Notes: generated by a model not told the origin, from the sequence alone. Positions 1 to 13,898 are shown, counted from the stretch's first letter. The stretch is DNA of 64,000 nt from Candidatus Polarisedimenticolaceae bacterium (GCA_036376135.1 DASVAW010000158.1:31458-95457); one strand, 5' to 3'. Numbers and translations: made by a program.

Positions 1-752
1 GAGACGATCGCCCGTTCGCGAGCGAGGAGCGCGTTGAACAGCGAGGACTTGCCGGCGTTGGGACGCCCGGTGAGGGCGACGGTCGCCCCCTCGCGGACCA
101 GCCGGCCGGTGCGGTACGAAGCCAGCAGCGACGAGGCCTCCGCGAGGAGCGACGCGAGGCTCTCTTCGAGCGCCCGCGGCGGGAGGTGCACCTCCGACTC
201 CTCCACGAACTCGACGGCGGCCTCGGCCCGGGCCACGAGGTCGAGCAACCGCTCGCTCAGCGGCCGGATCCGCGCCGAGATCGCCCCCTCGGCCTGGGCG
301 AGCGCGACGCGGGCCTGATAGGCCGTACGCGCCTCGATCAGGTCGCGTACGGCCTCGGCTCGCGGCAGATCGAGGCGACCGTTCCGAACGGCGCGATAGC
401 TGAACTCACCCGGGCCGGCCGCCGCGCACCCGCCGCGCAGCGCCGCGTCGAGCAACGCCCGCAGCACCGGCGGGCTCCCGTGGGTCCACAGCTCCGCGGC
501 GGGCTCGCCGGTGAACGACGACGACGCGGCGAACAAGACGAGGAAGCCGTGGTCGATCGCCCGGCCGTCCCCGTCGAGGAACGTCCCGAACACCGGTCGG
601 CCCCCCGGAAGGGGGCGAGCACCCTCGCGGCGGGCGCGGAACCGCGCGAGCGCCTGCCGATGGGCGTCGGGTCCGCTCAGGCGCACGGCGCCGATCCCGC
701 CGCGGCCCGCGGGAGTCGCTACGGCAGCGACGGTCCGCTCGAGGTCCAGCAT
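1..752 (-). CDS. mnmE: MnmE (TrmE) tRNA U34 modification GTPase, C-terminal part outside window
   Basis: The first 250 codons of MnmE, which together with MnmG installs the carboxymethylaminomethyl group on U34 of certain tRNAs. The protein starts MLDLERTVAAVATPAGRGGI, the typical folate-binding N-terminal domain. It continues through the start of the helical domain and reaches the G1/P-loop GRPNAGKSS just before the window edge. The gene runs off the left end, so G2-G5 and the C-terminal Cys cannot be seen. The ATG lies 12 nt after the jag stop, as the last visible member of the rpmH-rnpA-yidD-yidC-jag-mnmE cluster usual next to bacterial origins. The family is certain; only completeness is unknown. 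Confidence 0.95.
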   Translation of the reverse strand, partial: MLDLERTVAAVATPAGRGGIGAVRLSGPDAHRQALARFRARREGARPLPGGRPVFGTFLDGDGRAIDHGFLVLFAASSSFTGEPAAELWTHGSPPVLRALLDAALRGGCAAAGPGEFSYRAVRNGRLDLPRAEAVRDLIEARTAYQARVALAQAEGAISARIRPLSERLLDLVARAEAAVEFVEESEVHLPPRALEESLASLLAEASSLLASYRTGRLVREGATVALTGRPNAGKSSLFNALLARERAIV

Positions 753-764
753 CGCGGCACGAGC

Positions 765-1454
765 TCAGTCCGACCCACGCTCGATGCGCACGCGTTTGAG
801 GAAGCCCTCGCCCTCGGAGCGAGAGACGACCCCCTGGGTCTCTCGAACGGTCAGGTGCACGAGGCGCCGCTCGTAGGGGTTGAGCTCGTCGAGAACCTCG
901 CTTTTCCCCGTTCGCGACACCGCGAGCGCGGTCTCGCGCGCGAGCGCGACGAGCTCCTCGTCGCGGCGGTCGCGGAACCCGGCGCACTCCACGCGTACCG
1001 AGCCCGCCTCCGGCCATGACCGGCGGCCCATGCGCTGCAGCAGGAACTCGAGGGCTTCGAGCACCTCCCCGTCGTTGCGCAGCAGCGGCTTGAGGTCGGG
1101 GCCGTCGATGCGCAGCGTCCACCCGGAGGCGTGCGCGACGGCGCTTGCGCTCGCGCGCAGCCCCATCAGCGACAACATCCGGTTGGCGGTGCTCTCGAGG
1201 CCGGCGGGGGGCGAGACGCGCGGCGCGGGCGCGGGCGCGGCGATCGACGTCGGTTCCGCGGGGGGGACGGACGTCGCGTGTGTTTCCCCCGTCGCGACGC
1301 GCACGCGCACCTGGCGCGCGCCGAGGCCGAACACGCCGCGGCGCCCTTCGTCGACGAGCTCCCAGGCGAGCTCGTCCACCGGGCGACCGAGGGCGGAGCT
1401 CGCGGCGCCGAGCGCTTCGTCGAGGTCGTTGCCTTCGAATTCGCGCGCGTTCAT
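765..1454 (-). CDS. jag: Jag/KhpB RNA-binding protein (Jag_N, KH, R3H domains)
   Basis: A 229-aa cytoplasmic RNA-binding protein of the SpoIIIJ-associated Jag/KhpB family. Residues ~3-52 form the Jag_N domain (ELAWELVDEGRRGVFGLG). A Pro/Ala-rich linker follows, then a KH-like domain around residues 85-165. A C-terminal R3H domain has the diagnostic NPYERRLVHL stretch. It starts 3 nt after the yidC stop, so it is almost certainly co-transcribed with the insertase, the usual arrangement. In Firmicutes the family affects cell-envelope and division transcripts; its role here is inferred from family only. Confidence 0.93.
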   Translation of the reverse strand: MNAREFEGNDLDEALGAASSALGRPVDELAWELVDEGRRGVFGLGARQVRVRVATGETHATSVPPAEPTSIAAPAPAPRVSPPAGLESTANRMLSLMGLRASASAVAHASGWTLRIDGPDLKPLLRNDGEVLEALEFLLQRMGRRSWPEAGSVRVECAGFRDRRDEELVALARETALAVSRTGKSEVLDELNPYERRLVHLTVRETQGVVSRSEGEGFLKRVRIERGSD

Positions 1455-1457
1455 CGC

Positions 1458-3197
1458 TCAGCCCTGCGACGGCGCGGCGGCCTGGAGCCTCGCGACGTGA
1501 CGGTTCACGAGCCACTGCTGCCCGATCCCGAGGAGATTGTTGACGAACCAGTACAGAACGAGTCCGCTCGGCAGGTTGAGGAACATGACGGTGAAGACGA
1601 TCGGCATCAGGAGCAGCATCCGCTGCTGCGCGGGGTCCATTCCGGAGGCCGGGGTCATCTTCTGCTGGATGAACATCGTCGCGCCCATCAGCAGCGGGGT
1701 GATGTAATACGGATCGCGCTGCGTGAGGTCCTGGATCCAGCCGAAAAACGGTGCGCCGCGCAGCTCGACCGCGACCGTCAGCATGTTGTAGAAGGCGATG
1801 AGAATCGGGAACTGGATCAGCATCGGCAGGCACCCCGAGACGCCGCCGAAGGGATTCACGCCCTCCTTCTTGTAGAGGGCCATCACCTCCTCGTTCATCT
1901 TCTGACGCGACTGCGGGTCCTTCGACTTCTTCCACTTCGCCTGGATCGCCTTCATCTTCGGCTGGACCCGCTGCATCTGCAGGCCGGTCTTCTTCATCTT
2001 GACCATCGAGTACTGGTTCAACGGGAAGAAGACGACGCGCAGCAGGACGGTCGCGAGGATGATCGCCACGCCCCAGTTCGCGACCGTGTTCGAGTGGATC
2101 CACGCCAGCGCGAGGAAGAGGTACTTCGCGCAGATGTAGATGAGCCCGTAGTCGGAGAACCAGACCACGTCCTCGAGCCCGTGGCCGAGCGCGCGCAGGG
2201 AGTGGAACTGCTTGGCGCCGACGAACAGCTGCCCCTTGCCGTCGGGGAAACCCACCGCAGCGACCAGTTGCGGCACGGCCTTCGGCGCTTCGGTGGTCCC
2301 GGCCTCGGCGGCGGGTGCGACGTCGGCGCGCCGGATCACGACGTCCCCCGGCACCGATGGAAGGAACAGCGCCGCGAAGTACTGCTCTTCCAGCCCGGCC
2401 CAGGTCGTCCCCGCGGCGGCGGGCAGCGCGAGGGTCTCGTCGACCTTGTCGCGGCGCAGTCGCTTGGGCAACGCTCCGGGAACGCGATAAACCGCCTGAC
2501 CGGTGTAGTGGATGTACCCCCCGGTCACGGCGTCGTCGGCCTCGAGGCCCGGCCCCCACGCCAGGCGCACGGGGACCCTGCGCCCCCGATCGACGACGTC
2601 GACCTGCAGGTCGACGAGCGGGCTGTCGGGCCGGAACTCGAGCACCTTCGTCGCCGAGAGGCCGCTCGCATCGGACCAGGAGAACGCGACGCGATCGACG
2701 TCGCCGGCCCTCGAGCGCTCCACCTTGAAGAGCGCCTTGTTGAGCGTTTCGCTCAGGGCGGCATCGTCGACGTCGAACGCGAGGGGAAGCCGACCCGACG
2801 CGCGTGCCGCCGCCGGGACGAGATTCACGGTCGCGCCGTCGTTCGCCCCGTTGCCCTTCACCTTCCACGCGAGGACCCGGCCCCCCTCGTTGGTGAGCGC
2901 GACGTCGAAGAGCGCGGTGTTGATCTCGATCCGTTCCTCCCCCGTCGCCGCGACGGGCGAAGCCGCCGCCGGTTCCGTCGCCGGCGACGACGCGGCGGGG
3001 GGCACGGTGGGGGCGTCGGCCGGGCTGTTCGGGGCGGGCGCGGGCGCCGCCGCGACCGGCTCGGCCGAGGGGGTCGGTGCCGGCGCCTTCGTCGGGAAGA
3101 GGAAGCCCCATCCCACGAGGATCAGGACGGAGAGTCCGAGGGCGACGATGAAGCGCCGCTCGAGTCCGGGCTCGTCGGGGCGAAGGGGATCGGTCAT
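1458..3197 (-). CDS. yidC: YidC membrane protein insertase (Gram-negative type)
   Basis: A 579-aa inner-membrane insertase (Oxa1/Alb3 family) that inserts and folds membrane proteins alone or with SecYEG. The ATG at 3197 was chosen because it overlaps the yidD stop (ATGA) and gives the expected N-terminus: a short tail then a transmembrane helix [20 protein letters not shown] long periplasmic domain (~35-330) with an Ala/Pro-rich linker follows, showing this is the Gram-negative form. The C-terminal core has the insertase helices, the conserved hydrophilic-groove Arg in LLRVVFFP, and [17 protein letters not shown]. It sits between yidD and jag in the origin cluster. Confidence 0.97.
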   Translation of the reverse strand: MTDPLRPDEPGLERRFIVALGLSVLILVGWGFLFPTKAPAPTPSAEPVAAAPAPAPNSPADAPTVPPAASSPATEPAAASPVAATGEERIEINTALFDVALTNEGGRVLAWKVKGNGANDGATVNLVPAAARASGRLPLAFDVDDAALSETLNKALFKVERSRAGDVDRVAFSWSDASGLSATKVLEFRPDSPLVDLQVDVVDRGRRVPVRLAWGPGLEADDAVTGGYIHYTGQAVYRVPGALPKRLRRDKVDETLALPAAAGTTWAGLEEQYFAALFLPSVPGDVVIRRADVAPAAEAGTTEAPKAVPQLVAAVGFPDGKGQLFVGAKQFHSLRALGHGLEDVVWFSDYGLIYICAKYLFLALAWIHSNTVANWGVAIILATVLLRVVFFPLNQYSMVKMKKTGLQMQRVQPKMKAIQAKWKKSKDPQSRQKMNEEVMALYKKEGVNPFGGVSGCLPMLIQFPILIAFYNMLTVAVELRGAPFFGWIQDLTQRDPYYITPLLMGATMFIQQKMTPASGMDPAQQRMLLLMPIVFTVMFLNLPSGLVLYWFVNNLLGIGQQWLVNRHVARLQAAAPSQG

Positions 3198-3457
3198 CTC
3201 AGGCTCCGCTCGACGCGACCCTTTCGGGTGCGCGAGACGACTTCGGGGACGGGATCGAACCCGCCCTCGTTCCAGGGGTGGCAACGGGACAGCCGTCGCG
3301 CGGCCATCCATCCGCCGCGCACCACGCCGTGCCGATCGATGGCTTCGGCGGCGTACACGGAACAACTCGGATGGAAGCGACAGGCCGGGGGCAACAGCGG
3401 GGACACGAACCTCTTGTAGCCACGCAGCAGCCCGACGAGCACGACGCGCGGCTTCAC
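3194..3457 (-). CDS. yidD: YidD membrane protein insertion efficiency factor
   Basis: An 87-aa protein of the YidD family (DUF37), an amphipathic factor at the inner membrane that assists YidC-dependent insertion. The signature is intact: [20 protein letters not shown], then [10 protein letters not shown] and [15 protein letters not shown] with the conserved Cys residues. The stop overlaps the yidC start by 4 nt, and the start overlaps the rnpA stop by 4 nt (3454-3457), so translation along rnpA-yidD-yidC is probably coupled. Confidence 0.95.
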   Translation of the reverse strand: MKPRVVLVGLLRGYKRFVSPLLPPACRFHPSCSVYAAEAIDRHGVVRGGWMAARRLSRCHPWNEGGFDPVPEVVSRTRKGRVERSLR

Positions 3458-3897
3458 GACTTGAACCGGAGGGCGACGGCGCGAACCTGGTCGCAGAACT
3501 CCGCGTCCAGTCGGGCGAACGGCGTCGACCCCGCCCCCTGACGGACGTTCACGACGAGATCGAGTCCGGCCGGCAACGTGCCGCGGCGCAGCCGGAAGAT
3601 CTCGCGGAGTCTTCGTTTCATGAGGTTGCGAGCCACGGCGCCGCCGAACTTCCTGCTCACCGTCAGCCCCAGACGGGACCAGGCGAGCTCGTTGGGCGAG
3701 GCGAAGACCACGATCGACGGGCCCGCGGCGCGCTGGCCGCGGTCGTACACGCGCAGGAACTCCCGCCGGGCAAGCAGGCGAACGGTCGACGGAAACGACC
3801 GATCCGCCGGCGGAGCGTCAGGCGGCGAGGCGCTTGCGGCCCTTCTGGCGGCGCCGGGAGAGGACACCGCGGCCTCCCTTGGTGGCCATGCGGGCAC
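3454..3897 (-). CDS. rnpA: RNase P protein subunit; start lies inside rpmH
   Basis: Protein subunit of ribonuclease P, which assists the M1 RNA in 5' maturation of tRNA precursors. The conserved body begins at about residue 37 ([20 protein letters not shown]) and includes the RNR signature [13 protein letters not shown]. No ATG, GTG or TTG lies in frame between the rpmH stop and this conserved start. Translation must therefore begin at a GTG inside rpmH, at 3897 or 3867, in a different frame. That adds an Ala/Pro-rich N-terminal extension of about 25-35 residues and overlaps rpmH by 50-80 nt. Thermus is known for a comparable rpmH-rnpA overlap. Confidence 0.92.
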   Translation of the reverse strand: MPAWPPREAAVSSPGAARRAASASPPDAPPADRSFPSTVRLLARREFLRVYDRGQRAAGPSIVVFASPNELAWSRLGLTVSRKFGGAVARNLMKRRLREIFRLRRGTLPAGLDLVVNVRQGAGSTPFARLDAEFCDQVRAVALRFKS

Positions 3898-3952
3898 GGA
3901 AACCGTGCGTCTTCTTTCGCCGGCGGTTGTTGGGCTGAAACGTGCGCTTCAT
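3818..3952 (-). CDS. rpmH: 50S ribosomal protein bL34
   Basis: A 44-aa basic ribosomal protein of the large subunit. [20 protein letters not shown] and the following GR/RR-rich tail are the near-invariant bL34 sequence. The ATG at 3952 is fixed by this N-terminus. It is the first gene of the leftward cluster, directly downstream of a good sigma70-type promoter (3990-4018), and its 3' half overlaps the out-of-frame start of rnpA. Confidence 0.97.
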   Translation of the reverse strand: MKRTFQPNNRRRKKTHGFRARMATKGGRGVLSRRRQKGRKRLAA

Positions 3953-3989
3953 GACGTCGATCCCTCGAAGCTCGCTCGCAAAAGCGGGC

Positions 3990-4018
3990 ATGGTAGGGAA
4001 CACCCCCGGGGGTGTCAA
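3990..4018 (-). promoter_or_regulatory. Sigma70-type promoter for rpmH-rnpA-yidD-yidC-jag-mnmE
   Basis: On the minus strand TTGACA (4018-4013) is a perfect -35 box, followed by a 17-nt spacer and TACCAT (3995-3990) as a -10 box (4 of 6). The rpmH ATG is 37 nt past the -10. Much of the spacer and the end of the -35 lie in a perfect 16-bp GC-rich palindrome (4000-4015, ACACCCCCGGGGGTGT). Seen directly; promoter function is inferred. Confidence 0.7.
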
Positions 4019-4377
4019 GCGGCCGATCGCCCCCTCCTTCCCGCCCCTTTCGCCGCCGTTTCCGTTGCCCGCGTCTTCGACCCTGTGGTACGGTCCGGCC
4101 GCGATCCAACCGCCAATTCGAGAGCACGCTCACCCTGAGGGGTGTTGTCGGCCGGGCCTACCCTCGGCGGGTCTCGGGAAGGTGGGGGGAGCACGGGTCA
4201 AATGTCTGAAAATGTTAGACTTAGGGGGCAGCCGGCGCTCAGTTTACATAATGTTCATGCGCCTTCTGTGAGCACTGTCCGGAACCCCCTGGAGCCATGG
4301 CACTTAGACCTGCACCGCGATTTCCACACGTGTGGAAAACCTGTGCAGAGATAGGTGCCCAAGGGGGGAGCGTGGCC
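4019..4377. other. Candidate oriC segment upstream of dnaA
   Basis: A 359-bp non-coding stretch between divergent rpmH and dnaA clusters. In an otherwise very GC-rich window it holds locally AT-rich patches (about 4199-4225 and 4240-4262) that could act as unwinding elements. It ends in DnaA-box-like sequence: TTTTCCACA on the minus strand (4339-4331, 8 of 9 to TTATCCACA). Gene orientation reverses here, as expected at a bidirectional origin. No gene is visible. The exact unwinding site cannot be fixed from sequence alone. Confidence 0.6.
4321..4338. promoter_or_regulatory. Palindromic DnaA-box pair upstream of dnaA
   Basis: TTTCCACACGTGTGGAAA is a perfect 18-bp palindrome made of two head-to-head DnaA-box-like halves, about 40 nt before the chosen dnaA start. 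Its position fits autoregulation of dnaA by DnaA or an origin element. Confidence 0.55.
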
Positions 4378-5712
4378 GTGGAGACCTTGAACGGCAACAC
4401 CTGGGAACGGGTCCTCGCGAAGTTGCACGGGAAGGTGAACCCCCACTCCTACACGACCTGGTTCAAGCCGACCTCGCTGCTGAGCGAGGACGGCGAGCAC
4501 CTCCGCGTCCGGGTGCCGAACGCCTGGTTCGCGGAGTGGCTCCGCACGAACTACCTGGCGCTGATCCACGACACGCTGCGCGAGATGCAGCGTTCCGGCG
4601 TCGCGGTGCAGTTCGTCGTTCCGGAAAGGGAACCTTCGGCGGCCCCCTCCGCGCCGCAACCCGCCGCGATGACCGCCCCGGCCGTCGAGCACGCGACTCC
4701 CGCGTTCAATCCGCGCTACACGTTCGAGAAGTTCGTCGTGTCGTCGTGTAATCAGTTCGCGCACGCGGCGGCGATGGCGGTGTCCGAGCAGCCGACGCGC
4801 ACGTACAACCCGCTCTACGTCTACGGCGGCGTCGGCCTCGGCAAGACGCACCTGATGCAGGCGATCGGAAACCACCTCGCGACCAAGCGCCGCAACGTGC
4901 GCATGCGGTACATCTCGACCGAACATTTCATGAACGAGCTGATCAACGCGATCCGCTTCGAGAAGACGCTCGAGTTCAAGGAACGCTACCGTTCCGTCGA
5001 CCTGCTGCTCATCGACGACATCCAGTTCCTCGCGGGAAAGGAACGCACGCAGGAGGAGTTCTTCCACACCTTCAACGCGCTCTACGACGCCCAGAAGCAG
5101 ATCGTGATCACGAGCGACTGCCCGCCTCGGGAGATCCCCACGCTCGAGGACCGACTTCGGTCCCGGTTCGAGTGGGGGCTCATCGCGGACATCCAGCCGC
5201 CGGATCTGGAGACGAAGGTGGCGATCCTCCGCAAGAAGGCGGAGGCGGAGGGGTCGCGGCTGCCGGACGACGTCGCCCTCTACATCGCCTCGAGCACGAA
5301 GTCGAACATCCGCGAGCTCGAAGGATCGCTCATCCGCGTCGTCGCGTACGCGTCGATGTCGGGTCGGGAGATCTCGCTCGACCTCGCCAAGGACACGTTG
5401 AAGGACGTGCGTCCGACGGAGGCTCCGGGCGTCACGGTCGAAGCCATCCAGAAGACCATCGCCAATCACTTCAACATCCGGGTGTCCGAGCTCCGGTCGA
5501 AGAACAACAGCCAGACGATCGCCTTCCCGCGCCAGATCGCGATGTACCTCTGCAAGCAGATGACGCCGTGCTCGCTCCCGGAGATCGGCCGGCGCTTCGG
5601 GGGCAAGCATCACTCGACGGTGATCCACGCGATCCAGAAGATCGAGGGCAAGCGGGCGAAGGAGAAGGAATTCGACAGGTTGATCGAACACTTCTCCACG
5701 GCCCTGCGGTAG
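4378..5712 (+). CDS. dnaA: Chromosomal replication initiator DnaA
   Basis: A 444-aa initiator ATPase that binds DnaA boxes and opens oriC. Domain I begins TWERVLAKLHGKVNPHSYTT. A variable Ala/Pro-rich domain II follows. The AAA+ domain has Walker A GGVGLGKTH, Walker B LLLIDDIQFLAGKE and the arginine region RLRSRFEWGL. Domain IV ends with the DnaA signature region IGRRFGGKHHSTVIHA. The GTG at 4378 was chosen because GGAG at 4367-4370 is 7 nt upstream; GTG 4372 and ATG 4297 are in-frame alternatives, but the latter would place the palindromic boxes inside the coding region. Confidence 0.96.
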   Translation: METLNGNTWERVLAKLHGKVNPHSYTTWFKPTSLLSEDGEHLRVRVPNAWFAEWLRTNYLALIHDTLREMQRSGVAVQFVVPEREPSAAPSAPQPAAMTAPAVEHATPAFNPRYTFEKFVVSSCNQFAHAAAMAVSEQPTRTYNPLYVYGGVGLGKTHLMQAIGNHLATKRRNVRMRYISTEHFMNELINAIRFEKTLEFKERYRSVDLLLIDDIQFLAGKERTQEEFFHTFNALYDAQKQIVITSDCPPREIPTLEDRLRSRFEWGLIADIQPPDLETKVAILRKKAEAEGSRLPDDVALYIASSTKSNIRELEGSLIRVVAYASMSGREISLDLAKDTLKDVRPTEAPGVTVEAIQKTIANHFNIRVSELRSKNNSQTIAFPRQIAMYLCKQMTPCSLPEIGRRFGGKHHSTVIHAIQKIEGKRAKEKEFDRLIEHFSTALR

Positions 5713-5961
5713 TTGCACGGTTTTCCGCAGGCGTCCACAGCGGTGGGCCTGTGGACGGGACGCGGCCACCCGGTTCATCATGGCCGGGCACAGGAGCCTG
5801 AAGGAGGAGCAGGGCGGTTTCCACACCGCCGCGTACGGTTGAAGCGAAGGCAAACACTGGGGTTGCGCCGCGATCCACAATTCGGCGTCCCCTAGTGCTG
5901 GAACTACGATTTCTCTTTCTCGAAGAAATCGTTCGAGTAGGAAACCAAGGCGAGGAAACCC
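5713..5961. other. dnaA-dnaN intergenic region with DnaA-box-like sites
   Basis: A 249-bp spacer with several near-matches to TTATCCACA: TTTTCCGCA (5721-5729), GCGTCCACA (5731-5739), GTTTCCACA (5817-5825) and CGATCCACA (5871-5879). GTTTCCACA lies between GGCGGT and ACCGCC arms. Near dnaN a perfect 9-bp inverted repeat (ACGATTTCT/AGAAATCGT, 5906-5914 and 5934-5942) surrounds a T-rich loop and could be an unwinding or regulatory element. With the upstream cluster it suggests a bipartite origin flanking dnaA; this is inference. Confidence 0.5.
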
Positions 5962-7113
5962 ATGGAGTTCGTGATTCGTCGGGAAGATCTGGTTCGCGAG
6001 CTGCAGACCGTGACCGGGGTCGTGGAGAAGCGTGCGACGCTCCCCATCCTCGCGAACCTCCTGCTCGAGGCAGGCCCCAACGGGCTCGAGGTCGGAGCGA
6101 GCGATCTCGAGGTCACCGTGCGCGGGACCACCAAGGCCACGGTGCGCAAGCCCGGGAGCGTGACCCTGCCCGCGGCCAAGCTCTACGAGATCGCGCGCTC
6201 GCTGCCGGACTCGGAAGTCCAGTTCAAGCTCGGCGACCGCAGCCAGATGGCCATCGTCTGCGACAGGACCCGCTACAAGATCGCCGGGCAGTCGCGAGAC
6301 GAGTTCCCGAAGTTCCCGGACGTGGACGTGACCAAGGGCGTGCGCCTCCCCGCCGCGGCCCTTCGCGAGATGATCGACCGCGTGAGCTTCGCGATCACGA
6401 CCGAGGATCCCCGCTACTCGCTGCGCGGGGCGTTGCTCCTGCTCCACGAAGGCAACCTGACCCTGGTCGCGACCGACGGTTACCGTCTCGCCTACGTCCG
6501 TCGCACGATCGAGACCCCGAAGGGCGCGGGGGAGACGCGCCTGGTCGTTCCGAGGAAGGCCCTGGCCGAGGTATCCAAGCTGGCGGCGGAGCTTCCGGAG
6601 GGGGAGTTCGTCACGCTCGGTCGCAGCGGCGAGCACATCTTCTTCGCCGTGGGCGGCCACGTCCTCACGACCACCGTTCCCGAGGGCGCCTTCCCGAAGT
6701 ACGAGGAAGTGATGCCCAAGCAGTGCGCGACCAGCGTGAGCCTGTCCACGGCCGAGCTGACGGACGCCGTGCGGCGCGTCTCGTTGCTCGCGAGCGACCG
6801 GTTCGGCAAGGCGGTCCGCTTCGCCCTCTCCCAGGGGCGACTCGAGCTGTCGAGCGAGACCGAACTCGGGGAAGCCCACGAGGAGCTCCCGGTCGACTAC
6901 GCCGGCGACGAGAAGACCATCGGGTTCAACGCGAGGTACCTGCTCGACTTCCTCTCCGTCGTCTCGACGGATCGCGTGCGCATGGAGCTCGATCCGAAGC
7001 GACCCGGGGAGGACGACTCGAAGCGCAAGGCGGGGGACAAGCCCGGGCAGTTCCAGCCCGAGCCCCCGGGCGAGCTCGAGTACCGCTACATCGTGATGCC
7101 TCGGGATCTGTGA
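5962..7113 (+). CDS. dnaN: DNA polymerase III sliding clamp (beta subunit)
   Basis: The 383-aa ring-forming processivity clamp that tethers DNA polymerase III and recruits MutS, ligase and other partners through its hydrophobic cleft. It begins MEFVIRREDLVRELQTVTGV and has three clamp repeats of ~125 residues. It ends YRYIVMPRDL, the classical C-terminal cleft motif. A charged insert around residues 350-370 (KRPGEDDSKRKAGDKPG) lies in the third domain, close to the cleft. SD AGGCGAGGA precedes the ATG. It is followed after 12 nt by recF in the same frame. Confidence 0.97.
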   Translation: MEFVIRREDLVRELQTVTGVVEKRATLPILANLLLEAGPNGLEVGASDLEVTVRGTTKATVRKPGSVTLPAAKLYEIARSLPDSEVQFKLGDRSQMAIVCDRTRYKIAGQSRDEFPKFPDVDVTKGVRLPAAALREMIDRVSFAITTEDPRYSLRGALLLLHEGNLTLVATDGYRLAYVRRTIETPKGAGETRLVVPRKALAEVSKLAAELPEGEFVTLGRSGEHIFFAVGGHVLTTTVPEGAFPKYEEVMPKQCATSVSLSTAELTDAVRRVSLLASDRFGKAVRFALSQGRLELSSETELGEAHEELPVDYAGDEKTIGFNARYLLDFLSVVSTDRVRMELDPKRPGEDDSKRKAGDKPGQFQPEPPGELEYRYIVMPRDL

Positions 7114-7125
7114 TCGTCCCCGCCT

Positions 7126-8238
7126 TTGTGGCTGCGTCGACTCACGGCGGATCGCCTTCGTAACCTCAAGGCCATATCCGTCGATCTCGCCTCGGGGCTC
7201 ACCGTCGTCACGGGGCGCAACGGCATGGGCAAGACGAGCCTGCTCGAGGCGGTCTATCTGCTCGGCACGGGGCATTCGTTCCGCACGCGGCGCCTGGAAG
7301 AGCTCATCGCCCGGGACGGGGGCCCGTTGCGCGTGGGGGGGGAGATCTCCCGCCGCACCGGCGAGGAGCGGCTCGCCGTCGTGCTCGAGCGGAACGAACG
7401 CCGGCTGCTCGCCGGCGGCGGCGAATGCGACCTCGAGCGTTTCCTGGGAAGGCTCGACCTCGTCGCGCTCCCCGGGGACGCGCCGCGCGTGCTGCGTGAA
7501 GGTCCCGACGGTCGCCGTCGTTTCCTCGACAGCGGGCTCGTCGGCGTGCAGCCCGGGTTCCTACGGGCGCTGGGGGAATACCGGCGCACCCTTGCCGAGC
7601 GCAACGCCCTGCTCAAGGCCCGCGGGCGCGACGACGCCTCCCGGCGGCGGGAGCTGGCGGCCTGGGACGAGAGGCTGGCCGGCAGCGCCGCGCGACTCCA
7701 CCGGGAGCGCCGCGCCTACGCGACCGCGCTGGCGGCGAGGCTCGGCGAGGTCGAGCGGGCGCTGTTCCCGGACGGCGAGACCTTCACGCTGCGTTACCTT
7801 CCGTCGCCGGAGGCCGTCGTCGAGGAAGATCCGATCCGCTTTCCGGAGCTCTACCTCGAGCGACTCGATCGCGATCGGGGGCGCGACCTCGCGCTGGGCT
7901 TCACCGGCTCGGGGCCGCATCGCGACGACTTCGCCCTCGAGCTCGACGGGAGCGACCTCCGCCGGTTCGGATCCGGTGGGCAGGTTCGCGCCGCCATGGT
8001 AGCCTTGAGCGTCGCCAAGCTCGGTTTCCTGAAGGAATTGCGGGGCGAGTCTCCGCTGTTCCTGATGGACGATTTCGATTCGGATCTCGACGAGCCGCGC
8101 GGCGCCGCCCTGGCCGAGTACCTGCACGGCGGGAGCTTCCAGGCGGTGCTCGTCACGGCCAAGGAAGGGTTGGCGGGCAACCTGGTGGTGCCGTCGCTCA
8201 GGATCCGGATGGAGAACGGCGAGGCCTCGAAGAACTGA
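7126..8238 (+). CDS. recF: DNA replication and repair protein RecF
   Basis: A 370-aa SMC-like ATPase that helps load RecA at gapped DNA with RecO and RecR. The N-terminal Walker A is GRNGMGKTS. The ABC-type signature region is FGSGGQVRAAMVALSVAKL, and Walker B is PLFLMDDFDSDLD. The start is TTG at 7126: the dnaN stop (7111-7113) is in the same frame and bounds the gene upstream, and no ATG or GTG occurs before the conserved LRRLTADRLRN. The weak start and tight spacing suggest coupling to dnaN and low expression. Confidence 0.95.
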   Translation: MWLRRLTADRLRNLKAISVDLASGLTVVTGRNGMGKTSLLEAVYLLGTGHSFRTRRLEELIARDGGPLRVGGEISRRTGEERLAVVLERNERRLLAGGGECDLERFLGRLDLVALPGDAPRVLREGPDGRRRFLDSGLVGVQPGFLRALGEYRRTLAERNALLKARGRDDASRRRELAAWDERLAGSAARLHRERRAYATALAARLGEVERALFPDGETFTLRYLPSPEAVVEEDPIRFPELYLERLDRDRGRDLALGFTGSGPHRDDFALELDGSDLRRFGSGGQVRAAMVALSVAKLGFLKELRGESPLFLMDDFDSDLDEPRGAALAEYLHGGSFQAVLVTAKEGLAGNLVVPSLRIRMENGEASKN

Positions 8239-13253
<5,015 letters not shown>

Positions 13254-13257
<4 letters not shown>

Positions 13258-13898
13258 AGTTCTTCATCGATACCGCGAACATCGACGAGATCCGCGAAGC
13301 CGCGTCGCTGGGGATCGTCGACGGCGTGACCACCAACCCGAGTCTCGTCGCGAAGGAGGGGCGCTCGTTCCACGACGTCGTGCGCGAGATCGCCTCGATC
13401 GTCGACGGCCCGATCTCCGCCGAGGTCACCGCCCTCGACGCGCCGAGCATGCTCGCGCAGGGAAAGGAGCTCGCCAAGATCCACGACAACGTCGTGATCA
13501 AGGTGCCGCTCACGAAGGAAGGCCTGAAAGCCTGCAAGGCGTTCCGCTCGCAGGGAATCCGGGTCAACGTGACGCTCTGCTTCTCGCCGACGCAGGCCCT
13601 GCTCGCGGCGAAGTGCGACGCCAGCTACATCAGCCCGTTCGTCGGGAGGCTCGACGACATCTCGCACGACGGGATGGAGCTCATCGCCCAGATCCGCCAG
13701 ATCTACGACAACTACGGCTTCACGACCGAGATCCTCTCGGCGTCGATCCGGCACCCGATCCACGTGGTGCAATCGGCGCTCGCGGGGGCGGACGTGGGCA
13801 CCATGCCCTTCAAGGTCATGATGCAGCTCTACGAGCACCCGCTCACGGACCTCGGCCTCAAGAAGTTCCTGGCCGACTGGGAGAAGCTCAAGAAGTAA
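13254..13898 (+). CDS. tal: Transaldolase / fructose-6-phosphate aldolase-like protein
   Basis: A 214-aa class I aldolase of the small TalB-short/FSA family. [20 protein letters not shown] and [14 protein letters not shown] are signature motifs, and NVVIKVPLT carries the Schiff-base Lys. The length fits the decameric short family. Members act either as transaldolase in the pentose phosphate pathway or as fructose-6-phosphate aldolase, and sequence alone does not separate these safely. It overlaps gyrA by 4 nt, so it is probably read from the gyrase transcript. A large inverted repeat begins at its stop codon. Confidence 0.88.

Noticed and set aside
4297..4377. N-terminal extension of DnaA from ATG 4297
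   Set aside because: It would translate through the palindromic DnaA-box pair, adds residues unlike DnaA N-termini, and lacks an SD; GTG 4378 has one.
4255..7275. A 1006-codon open frame opposite dnaA-dnaN
   Set aside because: Antisense shadow of essential genes; no SD or conserved domain.
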